Assembly: GCF_009649785.1 (NCBI RefSeq) | Contig: NZ_WJOK01000012.1 | Span: forward strand, 102,950-166,949 | Length of the DNA: 64,000 nt | Source of the DNA: Agrobacterium tumefaciens | GTDB lineage: Bacteria; Pseudomonadota; Alphaproteobacteria; Rhizobiales; Rhizobiaceae | Reading direction: 5' to 3' | Shown: piece by piece, positions 8,884 through 17,004 of the stretch | Layout of the letters: each line of letters starts with the position of its first letter | Position numbering within the stretch: the stretch's first letter is position 1 | The notes under the pieces: generated by a model | Seen by the model: only the letters and a program-made list of their open reading frames with translations | Database searches by the model: none | Told to the model about the DNA's origin: nothing | Translations under genes and position numbers: made by a program

Positions 8884-9539
8884 TGCGAAACCTTCCCGCC
8901 ACTCAGCGCGATACGCCGATCGAGTTTTACCGCCAACCGGCTGGAATGGGTCACCAGGAGGAGTGTGATCTGCGCGGACTTTGTCAGTCTCAACATAATA
9001 TCGATGACGATATCAGCCGTCGCCTCGTCGAGATTACCTGTCGGCTCATCGGCAAGAATGAGGGGCGGTCTTGCCGCAAGCGTACGTCCGATCGCCACCC
9101 TTTGCTGCTGACCGCCGGAGAGCTGTTCGGGATAGCGTGCAAGCAGCTCTCCGATCCCCAGCGCCTCGACCAGGCTTTTTTCCCAGACCGGGTCGAAACG
9201 GCCCGCCAGCCGGGCGTGAAACGAGATATTGGATCCGACATCGAGGCTCGGAATGAGATTGAACTGCTGGAAGATTAAGCCCACCTCCCGGCGTCGGAAG
9301 CTCGCTCGACCGGCCTCGTCGAGATCGGTTATTTTCCGACCCCTCACCGTGATGATGCCACTGTCGGGCAAATCAAGGCCGCCGGCCAGATGCAAAAGCG
9401 TACTCTTTCCGCTGCCGGATTCCCCCGTAAGGGCAAGACTTTCGCCGGCTTCAAGTGAAAGGTCGACGCCGTTCAGGACCGGGATATTGCCTTCGGCTGT
9501 CTGGTAGGATTTCTTGATGCCGGAAAGTGAAAGGACCAT
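8880..9539 (-). CDS. attE: ABC transporter ATPase of the LolD/MacB type
   Basis: A 219-residue ATP-binding subunit. Walker A is GESGSGKST (about residue 40), the Q-loop is in LIFQQFNLIP, the signature motif is LSGGQQQR, Walker B is LILADEPTGNLDE and the H-switch is LLVTHSSRLA. Short length and sequence match LolD/MacB-type partners of FtsX permeases. The start at 9539 (MVLSLSGIKKSY) is chosen because the family begins there; an upstream frame to 9716 has no family sequence. It is the first gene of the minus-strand operon with the permease and attH. The symbol is by position and family and is less certain than the function. Confidence 0.88.
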   Translation of the reverse strand: MVLSLSGIKKSYQTAEGNIPVLNGVDLSLEAGESLALTGESGSGKSTLLHLAGGLDLPDSGIITVRGRKITDLDEAGRASFRRREVGLIFQQFNLIPSLDVGSNISFHARLAGRFDPVWEKSLVEALGIGELLARYPEQLSGGQQQRVAIGRTLAARPPLILADEPTGNLDEATADIVIDIMLRLTKSAQITLLLVTHSSRLAVKLDRRIALSGGKVSQ

Positions 9540-10090
9540 GGCTCTTCGATCTCTGCTTCGTCCTATATGGACCGATATGCTGGCGGATCTCAACCGGTTT
9601 AGATACCGATATTCCAAGCGCAGCCTTAACGATCGCACTGTTTCTGGCTGTAAAGTCGCCCTCCCCTCTGACGTCTCCCCCCTCCCGTTCCGAGCGTGAG
9701 ATGGCACCCGACACAAAAAACACTCGTCGTAGCCTTCCGACAGTCATGGCGGCTCCAAGGGGCCGGATTGACCGACGAACTACATGATCAACGTGACGGT
9801 CTATGTCGCAGCGCCTTCGATCATTTCTGAGCCGGGCAAAAGTGAGCGGCGTGGCGCTGAAGGCTGCCGAGGCAAAATTTCCTCAAAACTTGGGAGTATC
9901 CATGTCAGTCACGGGCATCCGATCACGTTGGCTCACATGACAGGCGCATACAGGCTTCACCCTGTTGAAGAATTGTCCTATGCTGTGGAAACATGACAGG
10001 CGGTGTGCATCCGGACGGCGAGGGTCGCCAAGGCAGTGTCCGGCCACAAGCAACTTCTAAACTCGGCCGGACTCTCATTGGAGAGTCGTC
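9540..10090. other. Intergenic region upstream of two divergent units
   Basis: About 550 bp without a supported gene; overlapping short frames on both strands lack family signatures. It should hold the promoters of the attE-H operon (leftward) and of the gene at 10091 (rightward). No clear operator or -35/-10 pair stands out. Confidence 0.4.
10070..10087 (+). promoter_or_regulatory. Perfect 7-bp hairpin covering a Shine-Dalgarno site
   Basis: GACTCTC (10070-10076), loop ATTG, GAGAGTC (10081-10087). The right arm contains GGAGAG, the apparent ribosome-binding site of the ORF starting at 10091. It could hide the site in mRNA or be a DNA operator. Confidence 0.4.
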
Positions 10091-10477
10091 ATGTCGGAAC
10101 AATCTTTTGCAACGCCGTCCTTGCCGTTCGTACGTGTAGAAACCTGCGACGGAATACACGCCGCTGTCGCCTTTGAGGTGATGCGTGACCACTATGGGGT
10201 TTATGCTGCGACAGCCGCGGCATGGTGCGCCATAGAAGCACGTGGCGACGGTAAGGATGACCATTATCGTTTCTGGTTTGGTCTTTTTTGCGATCTTCGC
10301 AAGGCGTCCCCGGTCTTCTCTCTTCAGTTGCCACCAGCCTTCAACATTCCAGGAATTTCTGAGTGCTCCGGAATTCCGTCCGCGGAGAACAGGTGTGACT
10401 GCCTCTCGGTGCTGCTCAAATCCCGGCATGTCGGAAACGCAATTATTCGCGAAATACGATCAATAATAAAAAACTAA
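10091..10477 (+). CDS. Hypothetical small protein
   Basis: A 128-codon frame with ATG at 10091, preceded by GGAGAG at good spacing. The N-terminal half (residues 25-75, rich in Ala, Asp and aromatic residues, with DDHYRFWFGLF) looks protein-like; the C-terminal half is less convincing. No family is recognised. It lies between the attE-H operon and the uptake-transporter operon and might be the first gene of the latter, 76 bp before the binding-protein gene. It could also be a relic or spurious. Confidence 0.35.
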   Translation: MSEQSFATPSLPFVRVETCDGIHAAVAFEVMRDHYGVYAATAAAWCAIEARGDGKDDHYRFWFGLFCDLRKASPVFSLQLPPAFNIPGISECSGIPSAENRCDCLSVLLKSRHVGNAIIREIRSIIKN

Positions 10478-10553
10478 TATTGGATTTGGCGCGGCAGCGT
10501 AGCCAATGTCTGCCAGCAAATTGCGAAAAATCAATCCATTACGAGGGCGAACG

Positions 10554-11594
10554 ATGAAACGTGGAATCCTGTTTGTTACATTTGTAGCAGCAACCGGCCT
10601 GGTCAGATCTGCAGACGCAGAGCAGTTGATCGTCAACAGCTACGGTGGACCTTACGAAGATATCATCCGGGATAGGATCATCGAGCCCTTCGAAAAAGAA
10701 TTCGGCGTGAAGGTTATCTACGACGCGGTTGGATCCGCGTCGCAAGACTACGCGAAAATCAAGGCGACGCGTGGACGACCGGGCTTCGATGTCGTCGTCA
10801 TGACTGCCTCGCAGTCTCTTGATGGCTGCCGCGATGGTCTTCTGGAGAAGTTTTCGCCGGAAACCGTACCCAACATTGCGAAACTCAACCCTGAAATCAG
10901 CAGGATCGCCGGCCCCTGCGGTGCTGTCCACGAAATTCAGTACCTGTCGCTTCTGTGGCGTAGTGACAAGCTCAAATCCACACCAACCTCCTGGTCGGCA
11001 TTTTTCAGCGAGGAACTGAAGGGCAAGGTTATCCTTCCAACGTTCCAGAACATCATGGCTGCCTATCTCATGGAGATCATGTCGGTTGCGAACGGTGGCG
11101 ATCTTATCGACAACGTCGATCCCGGCTTCGAGGCGATGGGCAAACTTGCAAAACAATCGATCGGCTTCGAACAGTCTTCCTCAATCATGGAGAATTACAT
11201 GAAAGAAGGCCAAGTCTGGGCCATGCCATTCTGGAACGGGCGTGCGCAGTTGCTCGTCGACAGCGGTTTACCGGTTGATTACGTAAGGCCCACGGAAGGG
11301 ACGATCCCGCTCGTTGCGACATTGAATGTGCCGATTGGCGCCCGCAATAAAGAAATGGCGAACAAATTCGTCAATTTCTTTCTCGAGAAATCCAGCCAGG
11401 AGGCGTGGGTCACGGGCTACAATGTCGGCAGCGCCCGCACTGATATCGATGTTCCCGATGATGTTCGCGCCCGTCAGATCACCACCGAGGACGATCTAAA
11501 GACCCTTCTTCTCCCTGATCTTTCCACCGTCGCAGCCAAACTGCCGGAATGGGGAGCTCGCTGGGAGCGTGAAGTGATCGCGGCAGCGAAATAA
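10554..11594 (+). CDS. Periplasmic substrate-binding protein of a PotD-like ABC transporter
   Basis: A 346-residue extracellular solute-binding protein of the spermidine/putrescine (PotD/AfuA) group. A Sec signal peptide (MKRGILFVTFVAATGLVRSADA) leads into the mature start LIVNSYGGPYEDIIRD, and YDAVGSASQDYAKIKA follows the family pattern. Residues GFDVVVM and the late VPIGARNKEMANKFVNFFL also fit. Start 10554 follows GAGGGCGA; the upstream in-frame ATG at 10506 would mask the signal peptide. First gene of a binding protein-permease-permease-ATPase operon corresponding in composition to attC-A2-B-A1 of Agrobacterium pAt. Ligand unknown; polyamine, opine-like or other cationic amine are possibilities. 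Confidence 0.85.
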   Translation: MKRGILFVTFVAATGLVRSADAEQLIVNSYGGPYEDIIRDRIIEPFEKEFGVKVIYDAVGSASQDYAKIKATRGRPGFDVVVMTASQSLDGCRDGLLEKFSPETVPNIAKLNPEISRIAGPCGAVHEIQYLSLLWRSDKLKSTPTSWSAFFSEELKGKVILPTFQNIMAAYLMEIMSVANGGDLIDNVDPGFEAMGKLAKQSIGFEQSSSIMENYMKEGQVWAMPFWNGRAQLLVDSGLPVDYVRPTEGTIPLVATLNVPIGARNKEMANKFVNFFLEKSSQEAWVTGYNVGSARTDIDVPDDVRARQITTEDDLKTLLLPDLSTVAAKLPEWGARWEREVIAAAK

Positions 11595-11605
11595 GGGAGG
11601 GCACA

Positions 11606-12490
11606 ATGACAACGCTGGAACTCCTGTCGCCACTTGAACCTGCACGACGCCGGGCCTTTACGCTGCGGCCCTATCTTTCTCTAGTGCCACCTGCAACGGT
11701 ACTTTTGATCTTCTTTGCTGTGCCAATGGGCATGATGGTCGGGATGAGCTTTCAAGGAGCCGATGATGAGGCGTGGACAACAGCCAACTATCAGCGGTTT
11801 TTTTCCGACGATCTGATGCTGGCTGGTCTTGGCCGGACGATGCTCATGTCCGGTCTGGTTGCCATTTGCGTGACCGTTATGGCCTATCCGCTCGCATATT
11901 ACCTGGCACGTTCGACGTCACGCTGGCGCACAGTCGTGTTTGCACTTGCGATTGCGCCCGAACTTGCCGGTGTTGTGCTGCGCACTTACGGCTGGCTGGT
12001 AATCCTGGAGGACCACGGCTTTGTGAACTCGATGCTGATATGGGCAGGGTTGATCTCTGACCCACTGCCACTGTCGAGAAGCATGTTCGGCGTCGTCGCT
12101 GGTCTGACGCATGTCGTTCTGCCCTTCGGGGTTCTTTCCTTGCTGACAAGCCTGCAAGGCATCAATCCCAATCTCGAAAAGGCCGCGCAAGTCCTGGGGG
12201 CCTCGCGTCCGGCCGTGCTGCGCCATATCGTTTTGCCGCTTTCCATTCCAGGCATCGTCAGTTCGCTGCTCATCGCTTTCACGATGGCTGCTAGTGCCTA
12301 TGCGACCCCGGCACTCCTCGGCGGTGCGGGCTTCAAGGTACTCGCAACGATGGTCTACGAGCAGGTCCTTTTCTACATCGACTGGCCGTTCGCTGCGGTG
12401 ATGGCGAATGTGTTGCTGGCGGCAATGCTTGTCGCAGTCTTCATTGGCTCTCGCATTGAAGGGCGCCTCCATAACAAGCTGCATCTCTAG
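11606..12490 (+). CDS. PotB-like ABC transporter permease
   Basis: A 294-residue inner-membrane permease with about six transmembrane helices; the first starts LVPPATVLLIFFAVPMGMM. The binding-protein-dependent (EAA) loop is visible as AAQVLGASRPAVLRHIVLP, where the ATPase docks. Start ATG 11606 follows GGGAGG, 11 bp after the binding-protein gene. It pairs with the next permease in the PotB/PotC manner. Confidence 0.88.
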   Translation: MTTLELLSPLEPARRRAFTLRPYLSLVPPATVLLIFFAVPMGMMVGMSFQGADDEAWTTANYQRFFSDDLMLAGLGRTMLMSGLVAICVTVMAYPLAYYLARSTSRWRTVVFALAIAPELAGVVLRTYGWLVILEDHGFVNSMLIWAGLISDPLPLSRSMFGVVAGLTHVVLPFGVLSLLTSLQGINPNLEKAAQVLGASRPAVLRHIVLPLSIPGIVSSLLIAFTMAASAYATPALLGGAGFKVLATMVYEQVLFYIDWPFAAVMANVLLAAMLVAVFIGSRIEGRLHNKLHL

Positions 12491-12499
12491 GAGAATGAC

Positions 12500-13303
12500 G
12501 TGAACCGGTTTTTGTCGATTACCTTCAAGACTTCGCTGGCGCTCATCCTTGCATTCATCACGCTCCCGCTCCTGGTGGTGCTGGTGGCATCCGTGAGCCC
12601 GACCGCAAAGATCGTTTTTGCACCATCGCTCTGGACAACGCAGTGGTATGGCGCGCTCTTGACCAGCCGCTGGATCGACCCGTTTTTGCTCAGCGTCGAG
12701 CTCGCGCTGATTGTAACGGTTCTTAGCGGACTGTTCGGGCTTCTGGCAGCCTTCGCGGTCGCCTACGAGAAATGCCCGGGCCATGCCGCTATCATGTCCT
12801 TCCTATTGTCTCCGCTTTCCGTCCCGCAGATCGTCAAGGGGGTGGCAATCGTCCTGTTCCTTTCGTCGACCGGGTTTTATGGTCTTCTCGGAACGCCCGG
12901 CCTGATCATCGCACACGTCATACTCACCTTGCCATTCGTTGTGCGGATGATCGCAGGTGCAATGTTCAATTTCGACAAACGGCTTGATCTTGCGGCGCGT
13001 GTTCTGGGTGCAAGCAAGCTGCAAAGGATCCGCTATATCCTGCTGCCCTTGATCAAGCCCGGCCTTTTTTCAGGAATGACCTTCGCGTTCATTCTCTCCT
13101 TCAACAACATTCCCCTGTCGGTCTTCCTCGTCCGGCCTGGCGAAACGACACTTCCCATTACCGTTATCAATCACCTTGAATACAGCCTCGATCCGGTTCT
13201 GGCGGCAGTCAACGTCACCTCCCTCTTCTTTATCCTCGCGGCCGTCTTTCTCTTCGAGCGGATCGGCGGTTTTTCGACACAGATACATGGTGGAAGCAAA
13301 TGA
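12500..13303 (+). CDS. PotC-like ABC transporter permease
   Basis: A 267-residue permease with about six helices and an EAA loop reading LAARVLGASKLQRIRYILLP. The start is a GTG at 12500 preceded by AGGAG; no in-frame ATG is better. It lies 9 bp after the first permease and overlaps the ATPase gene by 4 bp (ATGA), so translation is probably coupled. It forms the second half of the heterodimeric membrane channel. Confidence 0.87.
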   Translation: MNRFLSITFKTSLALILAFITLPLLVVLVASVSPTAKIVFAPSLWTTQWYGALLTSRWIDPFLLSVELALIVTVLSGLFGLLAAFAVAYEKCPGHAAIMSFLLSPLSVPQIVKGVAIVLFLSSTGFYGLLGTPGLIIAHVILTLPFVVRMIAGAMFNFDKRLDLAARVLGASKLQRIRYILLPLIKPGLFSGMTFAFILSFNNIPLSVFLVRPGETTLPITVINHLEYSLDPVLAAVNVTSLFFILAAVFLFERIGGFSTQIHGGSK

Positions 13304-14379
13304 GCACAATGGACATAGAACTGATCGCGATTACCAAGAATTACGGTGCCAACCGCGTCGTCGACAATATTGATCTTTCGATCCCGGCAGGCGAATTCGT
13401 CAGCATCCTGGGTCCGTCCGGTTGCGGCAAGACAACGACCCTGAACATGATCGCGGGCTTCTCGGATCCTTCCAGCGGAGATATCCGGATCCGGGGGCAA
13501 AGCCAGCTGGGTGTCCCCCCGGAAAAGCGCGGGATCGGACTGGTTTTTCAGAACTACGCCTTGTTCCCGCATATGACGGTTGCCGAAAATGTCGCCTTTG
13601 GCCTGAAAATGAAAGGTTGCCCACGAGATAAAACCGAGGCCGAGGTGCAGTCGGCCTTGAAACGTGTGCATCTCGAGGGTCTCGAACAGCGATATCCCAA
13701 GGAATTATCCGGCGGTCAGCAACAACGCACTGCGCTTGCCCGAGCGATCGCGCCGAAACCGTCGCTCCTTCTTCTAGATGAGCCCTTGTCTAACCTGGAC
13801 CTCAAACTGCGAGAGGCGATGCGTATTGAGCTCAAAGAAATCCAGGAGGAGCTCGGAATGACTTTCATTTATGTCACCCACGACCAGGACGAGGCAATGG
13901 CGATGTCTGACCGCATCGTGGTCATGCATGGTGGCCTTGTGGCGCAAGAGGGTAAGCCGGACGATATTTATGACCGTCCACAGTCGCGTTTTGTCGCTGA
14001 TTTCATCGGGAAATCAAATCTGCTTCCGATCGTATCCCTGAGACGGGATGAAGCAGCGACGATTGCTGTTGTCGAGGGCGGTCTTGAACTGATCGTCGTG
14101 TCGCCGGAAAATCCCGATGTCGTCCGGTACTGTTGCCTGCGACCGGAAGCCGTCCGTCTCACGCCCCGGGGAACCGAATTACCCTCCCCTGCCAATACGT
14201 TCAATGGAACCGTAACCAGGATCGTCAACCTCGGGGCGTATCGTGATTGCTTCGTCACCCTGACGAACGGGACCGTTCTCAAGTCACTCGTGCGATCGAC
14301 GCGGCTGCCCGATTTGAGGGTCGGTCATCCTGTCCGTCTCTCAATTGATCCCGAGGCTGTACAGCTACTTGAAGATTGA
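13300..14379 (+). CDS. PotA-like ABC transporter ATPase
   Basis: A 359-residue ATP-binding protein: Walker A GPSGCGKTT (about residue 39), Q-loop LVFQNYALFPHM, signature LSGGQQQRTALARAI, Walker B LLLLDEPLSNLD, H-loop YVTHDQDEAMA. The C-terminal 120 residues form the TOBE/OB regulatory domain typical of PotA/FbpC. It supplies energy for the uptake system encoded just upstream and is the last transporter gene. The next gene (dioxygenase) starts 110 bp later. Confidence 0.92.
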   Translation: MSTMDIELIAITKNYGANRVVDNIDLSIPAGEFVSILGPSGCGKTTTLNMIAGFSDPSSGDIRIRGQSQLGVPPEKRGIGLVFQNYALFPHMTVAENVAFGLKMKGCPRDKTEAEVQSALKRVHLEGLEQRYPKELSGGQQQRTALARAIAPKPSLLLLDEPLSNLDLKLREAMRIELKEIQEELGMTFIYVTHDQDEAMAMSDRIVVMHGGLVAQEGKPDDIYDRPQSRFVADFIGKSNLLPIVSLRRDEAATIAVVEGGLELIVVSPENPDVVRYCCLRPEAVRLTPRGTELPSPANTFNGTVTRIVNLGAYRDCFVTLTNGTVLKSLVRSTRLPDLRVGHPVRLSIDPEAVQLLED

Positions 14380-14488
14380 ATTGATCGTGTATTCCTATCA
14401 ATGCACTGAAATTGATATTGGAGATACGAAGGTCAGTAACGCTACTCTTCCCTTGCAGAGATGGAAATTTCCAAGGAAGGAACAGGAA

Positions 14489-15355
14489 ATGCTCAACACT
14501 CAAAGAATATCGGCCGTACAGGACGGAAGCAACGTTTGTGCCGACATCGTCGGGTTCGACTTCAACAACTATGACGAAAGGGACATTGAAGAAGTTCGCA
14601 AATACTGGCTGCACTACGGCGTTCTTCGTTTCAAGGCCGCTAACATCACTGACGAGCAGCAAGTCGCTTTCTCCCGTCACTTCGGCGAGTTCGTCATTCA
14701 CCCCAAGCAGTTGCAGGAGGGTGGACATCCGACACACAAGGAAATCCTTGTTATCGCCAATACCATGAAAGACGGCAAGCCTTCCGGTGCCATGGGCAAC
14801 AGCGAGGCGACCTGGCACACGGATACCTGGTTTTACGAGCGCCCGCCAGCAGGTGCAATCTTGCGTGCGGTGGAGGTGCCGGCGGAAGGTGGGGACACCT
14901 ACTTTCTCTCCACCTATCGCGCCTACGATGCATTGCCGGAAGAGTTTCGCAAGGCAATCGATGGCAGGCAGATATTCTTCCAGAACGTCTACGACAAAAC
15001 CGGGAAATTGCGGCTTGGCAAGGTGAAGCCTGCCAGCAAGGATTTCCGGGAATGGAACGGTATTGTCCATCCGCTGGTGCGCACTCACGCGGAAACCGGT
15101 CGCAAGGCGCTTTATCTTGGTGGAACGGCTGAAGGTGCATGGATCGTCGGGATGCCACTTGATGAAAGCGATGACCTGCTGAAGCGCCTGTGGCAGCACA
15201 CGACCGAAACAAGCGAGGTTTTTGTCCAGAAGTGGACGAGAGGCGACATCATGATGTGGGACAATCGTTGCACCATGCATCGCCGGGATTCTTTTGATCC
15301 CAACACGATCCGGATCATGCACCGGACCACGACCTCCGGCGAACGTCCGGTCTGA
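14489..15355 (+). CDS. TauD/TfdA-family 2-oxoglutarate-dependent dioxygenase
   Basis: A 288-residue Fe(II)/2-oxoglutarate oxygenase. The facial triad is visible: HxD in TWHTDTWF (about residues 111-113) and the distal His in CTMHRR near residue 261, followed by the 2-oxoglutarate-binding Arg in IRIMHRTT. Such enzymes hydroxylate or cleave taurine, 2,4-D-like ethers, gamma-butyrobetaine-like amines and others, so the substrate is open. Start 14489 (MLNTQRISAV) follows AAGGAAGG; an in-frame ATG at 14345 lies inside the ATPase gene. It is placed to act first on the compound imported by the upstream transporter (inference). Confidence 0.85.
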   Translation: MLNTQRISAVQDGSNVCADIVGFDFNNYDERDIEEVRKYWLHYGVLRFKAANITDEQQVAFSRHFGEFVIHPKQLQEGGHPTHKEILVIANTMKDGKPSGAMGNSEATWHTDTWFYERPPAGAILRAVEVPAEGGDTYFLSTYRAYDALPEEFRKAIDGRQIFFQNVYDKTGKLRLGKVKPASKDFREWNGIVHPLVRTHAETGRKALYLGGTAEGAWIVGMPLDESDDLLKRLWQHTTETSEVFVQKWTRGDIMMWDNRCTMHRRDSFDPNTIRIMHRTTTSGERPV

Positions 15356-15387
15356 TCGTCTCAAGCTTAAGAAAAGCGACCTTAATC

Positions 15388-16038
15388 ATGCAAGAGTACC
15401 GGATAGAAAAGGGAGGGGCTCCCCTTCCAACGGACCTTTGTGTCCTGCTGCAGGATGTTGAAACTGCAACGATCGGACATACCGAGCATTTTGGCTTTCT
15501 CAACACAGGCATCCGTCCGGTCCTTCCTGCGAAGGTCATCGGGCAGGCATTGACCGTCGCGGCACCAGGCCGCGACGGAGTGATCATCTATAAGGCGATC
15601 GACCTCATCCGGCCCGGCGATATTCTCGTTATCGCGCGGGTTGATGGGGACGATATCGCCTGTGTCGGCGGCGGCGTCGCGACAGCAGCAAAAGCGCGTG
15701 GCGCTGCTGCAATTATCGTGGACGGACCATGCACTGATGTCGAGGAAATCGTCGCGTCAGGCCTGCCGGTCTGGTGTTGCGGAGTTTCGGCAAAAACGAC
15801 GAACCGGGCATTCCGGACTGGTGGCTCCATCAATGTTCCCGTCGCCTGCGCCGGCACCGCGGTGCTTCCCGGTTTCGCGGTCCTCGCAGACACTTCCGGG
15901 ATCTTCGTCGCAGACCGTTCACGGATGCGCAGCCTGGCTGAGGCGGCGCTGAAGCGTCAAGAACGGTCCGCTCGGCTGCGTGCCCATCTTGCGGCAGGCC
16001 ATTCAATCTTCGCGTACGATGAGGGGCAATCCCAATGA
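15388..16038 (+). CDS. RraA-like protein (HMG-aldolase fold) with an altered active-site motif
   Basis: A 216-residue RraA/4-hydroxy-4-methyl-2-oxoglutarate aldolase-like protein. The characteristic region GGGVATAAKARGAAAIIVDG is present, but the following residues read PCTDVEE. In true class II aldolases of this family the pattern is G-x20-R-D-x2-E/D; here the Arg position is Thr while Asp and Glu remain. The pyruvate-binding arginine therefore seems lost, suggesting a different reaction (decarboxylase-like or structural role). The stop overlaps the next gene start by 4 bp, so it is translationally coupled to the amidase. Confidence 0.8.
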   Translation: MQEYRIEKGGAPLPTDLCVLLQDVETATIGHTEHFGFLNTGIRPVLPAKVIGQALTVAAPGRDGVIIYKAIDLIRPGDILVIARVDGDDIACVGGGVATAAKARGAAAIIVDGPCTDVEEIVASGLPVWCCGVSAKTTNRAFRTGGSINVPVACAGTAVLPGFAVLADTSGIFVADRSRMRSLAEAALKRQERSARLRAHLAAGHSIFAYDEGQSQ

Positions 16039-16991
16039 AAATATCGCTCATTCAAATGAACTCCCAGCCGGACCGCAGGGCAAATTTGCGTCAGGCGCAG
16101 GCTTTGATGCTCAAGGCCGTCAAGGAGGAGGTGCCGGATCTGATAGTCCTGCCGGAACATTTCGATTGGTCAGGCGGTACCGCCGCGGAAAAGCTGGCGG
16201 CGGCAGACTACATGCCCGGTGGTGCAGCTTACCGGATGGCGCAGGAATTTGCTTGCCGGCACGGATTATGGCTCCATGCCGGCAGCATGCTCGAGCGTGT
16301 TCCCGGGGAAGAGCGAATATACAACACCACCGTTGTGTTCGATCCCGAAGGCAGGGAAGTCGGCCGCTATCGCAAGATTCATCTTTTCGACATTGTGGCT
16401 CCCGACGGCAAGGCCTATCGCGAGTCCGTCACGGTCGCACCAGGGCACGACCTTTTTGTCTACGAGGCTGGTGGCTTCCGGATCGGAGCCGCCATCTGCT
16501 ACGACCTCCGGTTTTCCCGCCTGTTCGATCAACTTGCCGAGAACAAGGTCGATCTGGTCATTCTGCCGGCTGCCTTCACGATGCAGACCGGAAAGGATCA
16601 TTGGGAGGTCCTTTGCAGGGCACGCGCCATCGAGTTCCAGGTCTATTTCGCCGCGTGCGGCCAATGGGGCAGTTACCTTGCCGCCGGCGGCGAGACCCGG
16701 CAGTGTTTCGGCAACTCTCTGGTTTGCGATCCGTGGGGACAAGTCATCGCCCGCGCCTCGGATGGAACCGGCATTGCAACGGCACGGCTGGACATCCAAC
16801 GAATAAATGATGTGCGCCGGCTTATTCCGATGGAGCGCCATCGTCAGCAGTTTCCAAGCGCAGCATCCCGGGCAGGTCTTGCTGAAACGCCGTCACCAAC
16901 AGCTCAACATCTAGTAGTCGAAAATGCTGCCTGCGACGGGCTATGTTCGACTTGCCGCAGCAAGACAGACCTGCCTGCCTCGTGTGAATAG
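16035..16991 (+). CDS. Carbon-nitrogen hydrolase (nitrilase superfamily amidase)
   Basis: A 318-residue hydrolase with the superfamily catalytic triad: Glu in VLPEHFDW (about residue 43), Lys in YRKIHLFD (about residue 116) and Cys in AAICYDLRFSR (about residue 155). A nearby HWEVLCRARAIE segment also fits omega-amidase/carbamoylase-type members. It likely cleaves a linear amide or carbamoyl group in the cytoplasm during breakdown of the imported compound, releasing ammonia. The start overlaps the previous stop. The last 45 residues (after PMERHR) exceed the core and look low in conservation. Confidence 0.86.
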   Translation: MKISLIQMNSQPDRRANLRQAQALMLKAVKEEVPDLIVLPEHFDWSGGTAAEKLAAADYMPGGAAYRMAQEFACRHGLWLHAGSMLERVPGEERIYNTTVVFDPEGREVGRYRKIHLFDIVAPDGKAYRESVTVAPGHDLFVYEAGGFRIGAAICYDLRFSRLFDQLAENKVDLVILPAAFTMQTGKDHWEVLCRARAIEFQVYFAACGQWGSYLAAGGETRQCFGNSLVCDPWGQVIARASDGTGIATARLDIQRINDVRRLIPMERHRQQFPSAASRAGLAETPSPTAQHLVVENAACDGLCSTCRSKTDLPASCE

Positions 16992-17004
16992 TCGAGAGAG
17001 CGCC

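Noticed and set aside
14279..15364. 361-codon minus-strand frame opposite the TauD-type gene
   Set aside because: Antisense to the dioxygenase with its intact iron triad; no motifs of its own.
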